Source: JTS-RE37 sp041744575 (GTDB lineage: Bacteria > Bacteroidota > Bacteroidia > Flavobacteriales > Flavobacteriaceae). From it: a DNA stretch of 64,000 nt. A program made the translations under genes and the position numbers. The stretch spans positions 62,001 through 126,000 of the forward strand of contig JBGTKP010000031.1 of assembly GCA_041744575.1 (NCBI GenBank), in the 5' to 3' direction. Below are positions 7,394 to 15,095 of the stretch, piece after piece (within the stretch, counting starts at the first letter, position 1; each line of letters opens with the position of its first letter). The notes below the pieces were generated by a model, which did no database searches, had not been told where the DNA came from, and worked only from the letters and a program-made list of their open reading frames with translations.

Positions 7394-9834
7394 TATACCT
7401 CCTTGTACTTTCTCGAACGGGATAATGAGATTCCCAGACCACTCAAAAGCAATAGCCCGAAAATCAGGGAGCTGCCAAGGGTGACCATACTGCCCCTGGA
7501 CACAAGCGGCGGTTCAAATTTAAACTCAATCTGGTGTTTACCTTTCGGGATTTGCATGGCCCTCAAAGCGTAATTAACCCTGAAATATTGGGTTTTATTA
7601 CCGTCAATGTAGGCATTCCATCCGTGCGGATAGTACATTTCTGAAAACACAGCCAGGCCCGGAAAGCTGTTTTCCGAGGAATAGGACAAACGATTCGGTT
7701 CATAGCTAGTCAACCGGATTTGAGAGGCGGTATCGCTTTGGAAAATTTCACCTTCGAAGTCCGGAAAATCAGCGGTATTTACCACGGCTTCCAATTTCAG
7801 ATTCATGCTGTCAAGGGCCATTATTTCAGCATCTGCACTGCCGACCTCTGTCAGCTTCTCAACAAACCACGCATTTCCATTGGCCTCTGCGTTGCGGGTG
7901 GCATACCTCCCGCCATCTTTATCCTGCTGTATGACATATCTCACATTGAGCATATCCAGTACATTTCGATTGTTCCGGAAAATATGATAATCAAACAAGG
8001 CCTGCATGGCTGCAGGTTTGGCCGCATGATAACCCCATATGGAATGATGGAAGAACGCGGTTCTGCCGCCACCCCCTGACGCGGCCTCTTCAGGATCATA
8101 CACCCGGAAAATCTCCTTATCCTCATTGATTTTTTTATCATAGTCCATCGCCTGGAAAGGCTGTTCCATAAGACGCTGGCGCACAAAATGATCCTCGTTA
8201 ACATATCTAAGATCTACCTTTACGAGATCTGTCACAATCAGAAATCCAAGGAAGATGATGACGTATTTTTGGCGGACCCTGCCCTTTAGATACAGCCAAA
8301 GCGCCCCGGCCGAAAGCAATACATAGACCAGGGAGCGGATAAGGTCCTGGGTGTAAACCGCTTTTCTATCCGCCTGTAACATTTCAGGCAATTGTTCCAG
8401 GCCTGTTAACTTCATTGTTTCATCCACCGGTGCCGAAAAATCAAACATGCCTTTCACCAGGAAGAGTAATACCCCCACGGACAGAATGATAAGACCTGAC
8501 GTTTTGAGGGCTTTCCATTTAGCCACCTCAGAGACAGAGGAGTCTAACATCGCTCTAAGTGCCAATACAGCCATGACCGGTGCGCAAATTTCAAGAATTA
8601 CCTGGATGGAAGATACCGCCCTGAATTTATCGTATAGGGGAAAATAGTCGATCATAAAATCAGTGAGCAGGCCGAAGTTTTTACCCCAAGATAACAAAAG
8701 GGACAGGATCGTTCCGGCAACCAACCACCATTTGTTCCTGCCTTTCACAAGAAAAAGCCCAAGAATAAACAGGAAGAAGATAATAGCCCCTATATAAGCG
8801 GGGCCTGACGTGCCCGGCTGACCGCCCCAGTACAGTGGAAGCTGACCGAAATACTGGAGCGCGGTACTCCTGGGCACATCCTTTTCCGTGACATATTCAA
8901 AGGTTTTGGAATGCTCCCCCAGATTCTCACTACTCGCTCCACCGAACATTCGCGGCACAAAGAGATTAAGAGATTCGGTGATCCCATAACTCCAATTGGT
9001 AATGTATTCCCGGCTGAGACCAGAGGTGGCTTCTTTTGGCGAACCGTCGGGCGCGATCGTTAGCCCGGATGCTCCGCGGGTACTCCATTCTACGTATTCC
9101 TTGGTGGCCATCAGGGAGGTCGCATTTGCGCCTATACTCAAAAGAACCGCCAGGAAAAGAATGCCTACAGAGATACCGAAATGTTTAAGGTTTTTCCTGC
9201 GAATGGCATCGATAAGATATACAGCACCTAGGACGAGTACCAAAAGCATCAGATAATAAGTCATCTGATAATGATTGGCACCTATTTCCAGGGCCATGGC
9301 GAGGGAAGTGAGGATAAAACCCCAAAAGTATTTTTTTCTGAAAGTGAGGACGATCCCGGCGAGTATCATGGGAAGATAACCAATGGCATGTGCCTTCGCA
9401 TTATGCCCCACCCCCAGAATAATAATCAGATAGGTCGAAAATCCAAAGGCCAAAGCCCCTACAAGTGCGATACGGTAATCTATTTTCAGGCAACACAGGA
9501 GGATATAAAAGCCGATAAAATAAAGAAATAAATAGTCTGCCGGACGGGGCAGAAATCGTATCATCCGATCCAGTTTTCTGACATAGTCATGGGGATAATA
9601 TGCCCCAAGCTGATAGGTTGGCATCCCACCAAATGCGCTGTTGGTCCAATAGGGCTCGCTGTCGGTTTTGTTGCGAAAATCGTTCTGTTCCCTGGCCATA
9701 CCTGTAAACTGCTCAATATCGGATTGGCGGATGGTCTTGCCCTGTAAGACCGGATAAAAATAGGCCAGCGAAGCTATGATAAAAAAAACAACTACGAAAA
9801 AATGGACAAATACAGCGGAGATTCCTTTCTTCAT
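7393..9834 (-). CDS. YfhO family membrane protein (GT-C-like)
   Basis: An 813-residue polytopic protein with an N-terminal hydrophobic hairpin, about a dozen membrane segments and a periplasmic C-terminal part. The family signature YPHGWNAYIDG followed by a basic segment and PKGKHQIEFKFEP sits shortly before the last membrane helix (about residues 720-790). YfhO proteins resemble GT-C glycosyltransferases; in Gram-positive bacteria relatives add sugars to lipoteichoic acid, while the flavobacterial members are uncharacterised. It lies between DUF4834 (13-base gap) and a cytoplasmic glycosyltransferase (1-base overlap), so it may use a polyprenyl-linked sugar on the outer face of the membrane. 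Family call firm, reaction inferred. Confidence 0.88.
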   Translation of the reverse strand: MKKGISAVFVHFFVVVFFIIASLAYFYPVLQGKTIRQSDIEQFTGMAREQNDFRNKTDSEPYWTNSAFGGMPTYQLGAYYPHDYVRKLDRMIRFLPRPADYLFLYFIGFYILLCCLKIDYRIALVGALAFGFSTYLIIILGVGHNAKAHAIGYLPMILAGIVLTFRKKYFWGFILTSLAMALEIGANHYQMTYYLMLLVLVLGAVYLIDAIRRKNLKHFGISVGILFLAVLLSIGANATSLMATKEYVEWSTRGASGLTIAPDGSPKEATSGLSREYITNWSYGITESLNLFVPRMFGGASSENLGEHSKTFEYVTEKDVPRSTALQYFGQLPLYWGGQPGTSGPAYIGAIIFFLFILGLFLVKGRNKWWLVAGTILSLLLSWGKNFGLLTDFMIDYFPLYDKFRAVSSIQVILEICAPVMAVLALRAMLDSSVSEVAKWKALKTSGLIILSVGVLLFLVKGMFDFSAPVDETMKLTGLEQLPEMLQADRKAVYTQDLIRSLVYVLLSAGALWLYLKGRVRQKYVIIFLGFLIVTDLVKVDLRYVNEDHFVRQRLMEQPFQAMDYDKKINEDKEIFRVYDPEEAASGGGGRTAFFHHSIWGYHAAKPAAMQALFDYHIFRNNRNVLDMLNVRYVIQQDKDGGRYATRNAEANGNAWFVEKLTEVGSADAEIMALDSMNLKLEAVVNTADFPDFEGEIFQSDTASQIRLTSYEPNRLSYSSENSFPGLAVFSEMYYPHGWNAYIDGNKTQYFRVNYALRAMQIPKGKHQIEFKFEPPLVSRGSMVTLGSSLIFGLLLLSGLGISLSRSRKYKEV

Positions 9835-9847
9835 TTATGCAAGTTGG

Positions 9848-10096
9848 TTAGTCAATTTCCTCAAAATCAATATATTCTCCGATTTTTTGTGAGGATTTGA
9901 CTTTATTTTTCTTACGGGATTTCTTCAGATCATCAAGGCGGCTACCTTGCTGCCCATCATTTGAAAATGTCTCCTGAAACCGCGTTTCAACCTTTCTTGC
10001 GAGGTAGGCAAAAAACTTGGGAGCGAGCCATTTTGCCAGGATTTTCAGCAGATAGTATATCAGGAGGATAATTAATATCGTTCTTAAAAATACCAT
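9848..10096 (-). CDS. Small membrane protein, DUF4834 family
   Basis: An 82-residue protein with one N-terminal membrane helix (about residues 4-20), a basic middle region and the conserved acidic tail GEYIDFEEID that marks DUF4834 proteins of Flavobacteriaceae. Its function is not known. It is the first gene of the leftward operon with YfhO, a glycosyltransferase and a flippase, with only 13 bases before YfhO, so it may be an accessory or assembly subunit of that pathway. The length is typical. Confidence 0.82.
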   Translation of the reverse strand: MVFLRTILIILLIYYLLKILAKWLAPKFFAYLARKVETRFQETFSNDGQQGSRLDDLKKSRKKNKVKSSQKIGEYIDFEEID

Positions 10097-10198
10097 ATTC
10101 TATGAAAAATATATATCAAAAATACAATTCCAACGTTGTATAAACAGTACAAAAGTCATAAAATAATAATAAAACAGGGCCACAGCCTTCATCCATTA

Positions 10199-11263
10199 AT
10201 GAATCTTTTTTATAGCATCTGCCTGATCTCATTTATTTTGTTCCCCGGCTTATTGCATTCTCAATATACTGATGTAATCAATTCAAACAGGCCAGGCCTG
10301 TCGGTTGGAGCTTATGCGGTGGGTAAAAATGTATGGCAGCTTGAGTCCGGCCTATTCTTTGAACAACAGGATCATAGCCTGTTAAACACCCAATCAAATC
10401 TTTGGGGTACTGATCTTGCATTGCGATACGGGCTATTATTTGAAGCTCTGGAAATAACCTATGAAGGCACTTTCCAAAATCAGAATATCACTTATGCCAA
10501 TTTTGATTTTAAAGACTCAAGAACCAATTTCTCGAGGAACCGGATCGGTTTGAAATACTTGTTGTACGATCGGTATAAAGATCCCGAAAGGAACAAACCC
10601 AATCTTTACAGCTGGAAGGCCAACTTTGGTTTTAAGTTCAGAAATCTGATCCCTTCCGTAGCGCTTTACGGAGGGGCTAATTTTGTTTTGGGTGAAAATC
10701 CGTTCTATATTGAAGATCCCATCGTTTCACCCAAAGCCATGATTATCACCCAAAGCCGGCTTACCCCCAGGATTGTGCTCATCTCGAATATCGCTTACGA
10801 CAGGATCGGCACCGAATTCCCCGAATGGAGTTACCTGCTTTCCCTTTCCCATGCATTCAGGAATCCAAAATGGAGCGTATTTGTGGAGAATCAGGGAATT
10901 GAAAGTGACAGGTACGCAGATATTTTGCTGAGGAGCGGTGTTGCCCATCTTATTGGAGATAACCTGCAGGCCGATGTCAACCTGGGAGCCAGTTTTAAAA
11001 ATACCCCCTCGCGCATTTTTGTCAGTGCAGGGGTCTCATACCGTTTGGACTTCCACCAGGATCCGGTAAGGGCGATTGAAGACCAGGATGCCGGCGAAAA
11101 TGGCGAAATCATAGAAAGGAATTCTATGAAAAAACAGAACAGGCGTCAGGATAAGAAAGGCAGTGGCGCTGAGGACATTCAACTCGGACCGTCAAAGAAA
11201 CAACTCAGGGCCCTTAAAAAGAAGCAGAAAAAAGATAAGGAGGAAGGAGTTATCGATTTTTGA
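10199..11263 (+). CDS. Outer-membrane beta-barrel protein (transporter-like, MetA-pathway family resemblance)
   Basis: Start chosen at ATG 10199 (MNLFYSICLISFILFPGLLHSQ), which opens a clean signal peptide; the frame is open upstream to 10136 but adds only a basic leader. The 354-residue product begins after cleavage with YTDVINSNRPGLSVGAYAVG, the N-terminal pattern of Bacteroidota proteins related to the phenol MetA barrel family, and has alternating beta strands to about residue 300. The last 45 residues are strongly Lys/Arg-rich and probably extend from the barrel. It diverges from the DUF4834-YfhO operon with about 100 bases between starts, so it may be co-regulated with it. Ligand unknown. 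Confidence 0.72.
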   Translation: MNLFYSICLISFILFPGLLHSQYTDVINSNRPGLSVGAYAVGKNVWQLESGLFFEQQDHSLLNTQSNLWGTDLALRYGLLFEALEITYEGTFQNQNITYANFDFKDSRTNFSRNRIGLKYLLYDRYKDPERNKPNLYSWKANFGFKFRNLIPSVALYGGANFVLGENPFYIEDPIVSPKAMIITQSRLTPRIVLISNIAYDRIGTEFPEWSYLLSLSHAFRNPKWSVFVENQGIESDRYADILLRSGVAHLIGDNLQADVNLGASFKNTPSRIFVSAGVSYRLDFHQDPVRAIEDQDAGENGEIIERNSMKKQNRRQDKKGSGAEDIQLGPSKKQLRALKKKQKKDKEEGVIDF

Positions 11264-11357
11264 TAGGATGCGGATCCCCCCTTTAGATCTCATAAAAACC
11301 GGCTTTGACTTTAATCTGTACTTAAATATTCCTAATATTGAGCCCTCAACAGCAGTT

Positions 11358-12479
11358 ATGGTCACTCTGAAAGAAGCTAGAAGCCAGGCGGATCTCAAAA
11401 AATTTGTCCTTTTCCCCTTTGACCTATATAAAGATTCGCCTTATTGGGTTCCGGTGATTATCCGGGAAGAACTCGAGAGTTTTAACAGGTCAAAGAACCC
11501 TGTCTTTAAGGATGCCGATGCCTGGTTTTATCTTGCCTACAAGGATGGGCTTCTGGCCGGAAGGATCGTCGTCATCATTAACAGGATTGAGGTAAATCAA
11601 CAAAAAATACCGAAAATACGTTTTGGCTGGTTTGATTTTAAGGATGATCCTGAGGTTTCACGGTTATTGTTAGAGAAGGTGGTGGCAATTGGCAGGAAAC
11701 ATGGGCTGTCCTACATGGAGGGACCCGTAGGTTTCTCCAATCTGGATAAGGTCGGCGTACTTGTTGAAGGATTTGATCATATAGGTACCATGATCACCTG
11801 GTATAACTATCCCTATTACCAAAAGCATTATGAAAACTTTGGACTGTCAAAGGAAAAGGAATACCTGGAAAATAAATTTCCCGCCGCCAATGCAGATCCT
11901 AAGCTGTTTGCTAAAATCCAGTTACTTATCAAGGAGCGTTATGGTCTCCGGGAATTAAATTTTTCCAGGACCAGCGAGATCATGCCCTGGACGGACCGGA
12001 TGTTCGACCTGTTTAATGAAACTTATTCCACTCTGGCGTCATTCGTGCCGATCACAGAAGTTCAAAAGGCATATTTCAAAAAAAAATATATCAGATTCAT
12101 CAATCCTGAGTACATAAAATTTATTATTGATCAGCAAGAGAAACTGGTGGCCTTCGCTATTGTAATGCCGGCTTTTTCAGAAGCCCTTCAAAAAACAAAG
12201 GGGCGGCTATTCCCTTTTGGATTTTTGCATCTATTGCATGCCAAAAAGAATAGTAAGGATGTTGTGTTTTATCTCATAGGTATTCACCCTGAATATCAGA
12301 ATAAGGGCATCACAGCGATCATATTCAATGAATATTATCACACATTTACCAAAAAGGGCATAGAAACCTGTTACAGGACCCCTGAACTTGAAGAAAATGT
12401 CGCCATCCGGCAGATGTGGAAACACTTTGACCCTGTCATATACAAAAGGAGAAGGACTTACAGGAAAAATTTACTGTAA
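11358..12479 (+). CDS. Large GNAT-fold acyltransferase-like protein (YghO / bacterial ceramide-synthase type)
   Basis: Start set at ATG 11358 (MVTLKEARSQADLKKF), 94 bases after the preceding stop; upstream in-frame codons overlap the barrel gene and look non-coding. The 373-residue product has an N-terminal region containing LFPFDLYKDSPYWVP, a central segment with SYMEGPVGFSNLDKVGVLVEGF, and a C-terminal GNAT-like acyl-CoA site around VVFYLIGIHPEYQNKGITAIIFNEY. This layout matches the YghO-like GNAT proteins; from memory, the Caulobacter ceramide synthase bCerS is of this type. The gene converges on an alpha-oxoamine synthase gene (57 bases between stops), whose product would make the amine that such an enzyme acylates. 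An N-acyltransferase for a sphingoid or capnoid base is therefore a reasonable inference, not a demonstration. Confidence 0.7.
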   Translation: MVTLKEARSQADLKKFVLFPFDLYKDSPYWVPVIIREELESFNRSKNPVFKDADAWFYLAYKDGLLAGRIVVIINRIEVNQQKIPKIRFGWFDFKDDPEVSRLLLEKVVAIGRKHGLSYMEGPVGFSNLDKVGVLVEGFDHIGTMITWYNYPYYQKHYENFGLSKEKEYLENKFPAANADPKLFAKIQLLIKERYGLRELNFSRTSEIMPWTDRMFDLFNETYSTLASFVPITEVQKAYFKKKYIRFINPEYIKFIIDQQEKLVAFAIVMPAFSEALQKTKGRLFPFGFLHLLHAKKNSKDVVFYLIGIHPEYQNKGITAIIFNEYYHTFTKKGIETCYRTPELEENVAIRQMWKHFDPVIYKRRRTYRKNLL

Positions 12480-12536
12480 TTTATAAGAAGATAAATAGCC
12501 TCGGTAAAAGTCGGATCCTTTGGATACAGAAGGGAA

Positions 12537-13796
12537 TCACTCCCCCATCGCAGCGGCTACCGCCGCCGATAATCGTTTGTAAGTCCCGTTTTCCAATCGT
12601 TCTCGAATGGCCGAAAATGCTTCGAGGGTTACGGCGATATCCTCCATGGTATGCGTCGCTGTAGGAATCATTCGCAGTAAAATCAGACCCTTGGGAATTA
12701 CCGGATATACCACAATAGAGCAGAAAATACCATAATTTTCGCGCAAATCCTTCACAAGCGCCATTGCTTCCGGAATACTTCCATTGAGGTAGACCGGTGT
12801 AACACAGCTGGAAGTATTGCCAATATCAAAACCATTTTCTTTAAGGCCATTCTGAAGGGCATTGACATTTTCCCAGAGCTTTGCCTTTAATTCTGGCATG
12901 GTACGAAGCATTTCCAATCGTTTCAGTGCTCCTTTCACATAAATCATGGGAAGGGATTTAGCAAACATCTGGGAACGCAGATTGTACTTTAGATAGTCAA
13001 TAATCTCCTTATCAGCCGCTAGGAAGGCTCCAATACTAGCCATCGATTTTGCAAAAGTGGCAAAATATACGTCAATATCCTCCTGCACGCCCTGCTCTTC
13101 CCCTGCTCCGGCGCCGGTCTTACCAAGGGTGCCGAATCCATGAGCGTCGTCAACAAGTAAACGGAAGTTATATTTTTCTTTCAGGGCTACAATTTCCCGT
13201 AGCTTACCTTGCTCTCCTCGCATGCCGAAGACCCCTTCAGAAATTACCAGAATACCGCCCCCCGTCTGATCTGCCATTTTAGTGGCTCTTTCCAGATTTT
13301 TTTCAAGGCTATCAATATCATTGTGCTTAAAGGTGAAGCGTTTGCCCATATGCAGGCGTACGCCATCAATGATACAGGCATGGGAGTCCACGTCGTAAAC
13401 AATGATGTCATCCTTTGAAACCAGGGCATCAATGGCAGACATGATCCCCTGGTAACCAAAATTAAGAAGGTAAGAAGCCTCTTTGTTCGCAAATACGGCA
13501 AGTTCCTTTTCCAGTTGTTCATGATGATCGGTATGTCCGCTCATCATCCTTGCGCCCATCGGATAGGCAGCCCCATATTCCATAGCGGTATCACCATCCA
13601 CCTTTTTGATTTCCGGTAAATTGGCCAATCCCAAATAGTCATTAATGGACCAGGTAATTACTTCTTTGCCCTGGAATTTCATTCGATTGGATATCGGACC
13701 ATCCAGTTTTGGAAATACAAAATAACCTTCCGCCTGTGATGCCCATTTCCCCAAAGGGCCTTTGTTCTCAATAATTCTTGCAAATAAGTCTCTCAT
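12537..13796 (-). CDS. Alpha-oxoamine synthase (PLP; serine palmitoyltransferase / cysteate acyltransferase type)
   Basis: A 419-residue fold-type I PLP enzyme of the family that includes serine palmitoyltransferase, KBL, BioF and the cysteate acyltransferase CapA/SulA. Landmarks: INDYLGLANLP at 51-61, ring-stacking H139 in DVDSHACIIDG, DDAHG at 216-220, and the Schiff-base lysine K250 in ATFAKSMAS. It condenses an acyl thioester with an amino acid and releases CO2. The next gene upstream on the same strand is a cysteine-synthase-like enzyme, as expected if the amino acid is L-cysteate and the product 3-ketocapnine. Serine palmitoyltransferase activity remains the main alternative. The ORF starts at ATG 13794-13796, behind a 186-base spacer with a hairpin. 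Confidence 0.85.
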   Translation of the reverse strand: MRDLFARIIENKGPLGKWASQAEGYFVFPKLDGPISNRMKFQGKEVITWSINDYLGLANLPEIKKVDGDTAMEYGAAYPMGARMMSGHTDHHEQLEKELAVFANKEASYLLNFGYQGIMSAIDALVSKDDIIVYDVDSHACIIDGVRLHMGKRFTFKHNDIDSLEKNLERATKMADQTGGGILVISEGVFGMRGEQGKLREIVALKEKYNFRLLVDDAHGFGTLGKTGAGAGEEQGVQEDIDVYFATFAKSMASIGAFLAADKEIIDYLKYNLRSQMFAKSLPMIYVKGALKRLEMLRTMPELKAKLWENVNALQNGLKENGFDIGNTSSCVTPVYLNGSIPEAMALVKDLRENYGIFCSIVVYPVIPKGLILLRMIPTATHTMEDIAVTLEAFSAIRERLENGTYKRLSAAVAAAMGE

Positions 13797-13918
13797 GTAA
13801 TATCAATTGTTATCATGCAAAATCTATAGCTGAGAATTCTCTGTAGGTCATGGTTGAAATATACCTGTGCCAATGCCGTAAAATTATGGATTTTTACTCC
13901 GGAATCACAAATTATTTT

Positions 13919-13957
13919 GATACCTGAGCGCAAATCGTGCTGATTTGAGGAGGTATC
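13919..13957 (-). promoter_or_regulatory. Interrupted hairpin between the cysteine-synthase-like and oxoamine-synthase genes
   Basis: GATACCT (13919-13925) pairs with AGGTATC (13951-13957) and CAAATC (13931-13936) with GATTTG (13942-13947), giving 13 base pairs around a 5-base loop with one internal loop. It lies 26 bases past the stop of the upstream gene and 123 bases before the next start. The run after it on the transcribed strand is A/T-rich but not a clear U tract, so it could be a weak terminator, an attenuator or an mRNA processing site. Confidence 0.45.
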
Positions 13958-13982
13958 AGCCTTCATCTCCACACAAGTACAA

Positions 13983-15023
13983 TTATTTTACAAACTGGAT
14001 CTCAGGTACCGCTGCGACGTTCCTGGTGTCAAAGAAGCCCTGGTCATTCATCCACTGGTCGCTATAAATCTTGCTCATGTACCTGGAACCATGGTCCGGG
14101 AACACGATGACCACCCTGCTGTCTGACCGGAATTCGCCTCTTTCGTTGAGTTGTTTGACTGCCTGCATCGCTGCACCGCTGGTATATCCAACAAATATTC
14201 CCTCAGTCTGGCAGATTTGCCTGGCCATGTGGGCGCTGTCTTCGTCGCTCACTTTTATGAACTCATCAATTACACTAAAATCGGTGGCATCGGGTATTAA
14301 ATTTTTTCCCAATCCCTCGATCCGGTAAGGATAAATTTCATTGATATCCATTTCCCCTGTTTCATGGTATTTTTTCAGGACGGATCCATGGGCATCAACG
14401 CCAATAATCCTGATGGCAGGATTCTTTTCTTTTAGAAAACGCGCCGTGCCGGATATGGTGCCACCCGTTCCACTGCAGGCAATCAGGTGAGTAAGTGTAC
14501 CCCCTGTCTGTTCCCAGATCTCAGGCCCGGTAGTTCTGTAGTGGGCCTCAATATTCAATTCGTTAAAATACTGGTTGATATAGATAGATCCTTTGATTTC
14601 CTGATGCAGCTTTCTGGCCACCTGATAATAGGATCTGGGATCATCCGCACTAACGTGGGCCGGGCATACATATACCTTGGCTCCCATCGTACGCAACATA
14701 TCTATCTTATCCTTGGAGGATTTTGAACTCACCGCCAGGACGCATTCATATCCCTTGATAATACTTACCATGGCAATGCTGAACCCGGTATTGCCGGATG
14801 TGGTTTCAATGATGGTGCTTCCCGGATGTAGAAGTCCCTGACGCTCAGCTTCTTCTATAATATACATGGCAACCCGGTCTTTTGCAGAATGACCAGGATT
14901 AAAAGCCTCAATTTTGGCGTAAAATTTCCCTTTCAGGGGCGCAACTATTCTATTTAATTGAACGAGGGGGGTATTTCCTATGAGTTCAAGGATACTGCTG
15001 CAGGCATTTATCTTTTGTTCCAT
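13983..15023 (-). CDS. PLP-dependent cysteine synthase / cystathionine beta-synthase-like enzyme; candidate cysteate synthase
   Basis: A 346-residue fold-type II PLP enzyme. K48 in NPGHSAKDR should hold PLP, TSGNTG at 75-80 binds the substrate carboxylate, and SGTGGTISG binds the phosphate. The family does beta-replacement on serine derivatives, using sulfide, homocysteine, sulfite or ammonia. The lysine motif is nearer to CBS and O-phosphoserine-dependent enzymes than to a canonical CysK. Because it precedes an alpha-oxoamine synthase on the same strand, production of L-cysteate from O-phosphoserine and sulfite (CapB-like) for sulfonolipid synthesis is a good candidate role. Ordinary cysteine synthase activity cannot be excluded from sequence alone. 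Confidence 0.85.
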   Translation of the reverse strand: MEQKINACSSILELIGNTPLVQLNRIVAPLKGKFYAKIEAFNPGHSAKDRVAMYIIEEAERQGLLHPGSTIIETTSGNTGFSIAMVSIIKGYECVLAVSSKSSKDKIDMLRTMGAKVYVCPAHVSADDPRSYYQVARKLHQEIKGSIYINQYFNELNIEAHYRTTGPEIWEQTGGTLTHLIACSGTGGTISGTARFLKEKNPAIRIIGVDAHGSVLKKYHETGEMDINEIYPYRIEGLGKNLIPDATDFSVIDEFIKVSDEDSAHMARQICQTEGIFVGYTSGAAMQAVKQLNERGEFRSDSRVVIVFPDHGSRYMSKIYSDQWMNDQGFFDTRNVAAVPEIQFVK

Positions 15024-15095
15024 AAAGAAGGGTTACGCATACAGAAACTTTCCAGATTCCCGTATTCTTGGTACAAAATTAGTATTTTTTTTTAA

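Noticed and set aside
11163..11357. Longer N-terminus for the GNAT-like protein
   Set aside because: The added codons overlap the barrel gene in another frame and look like its shadow.
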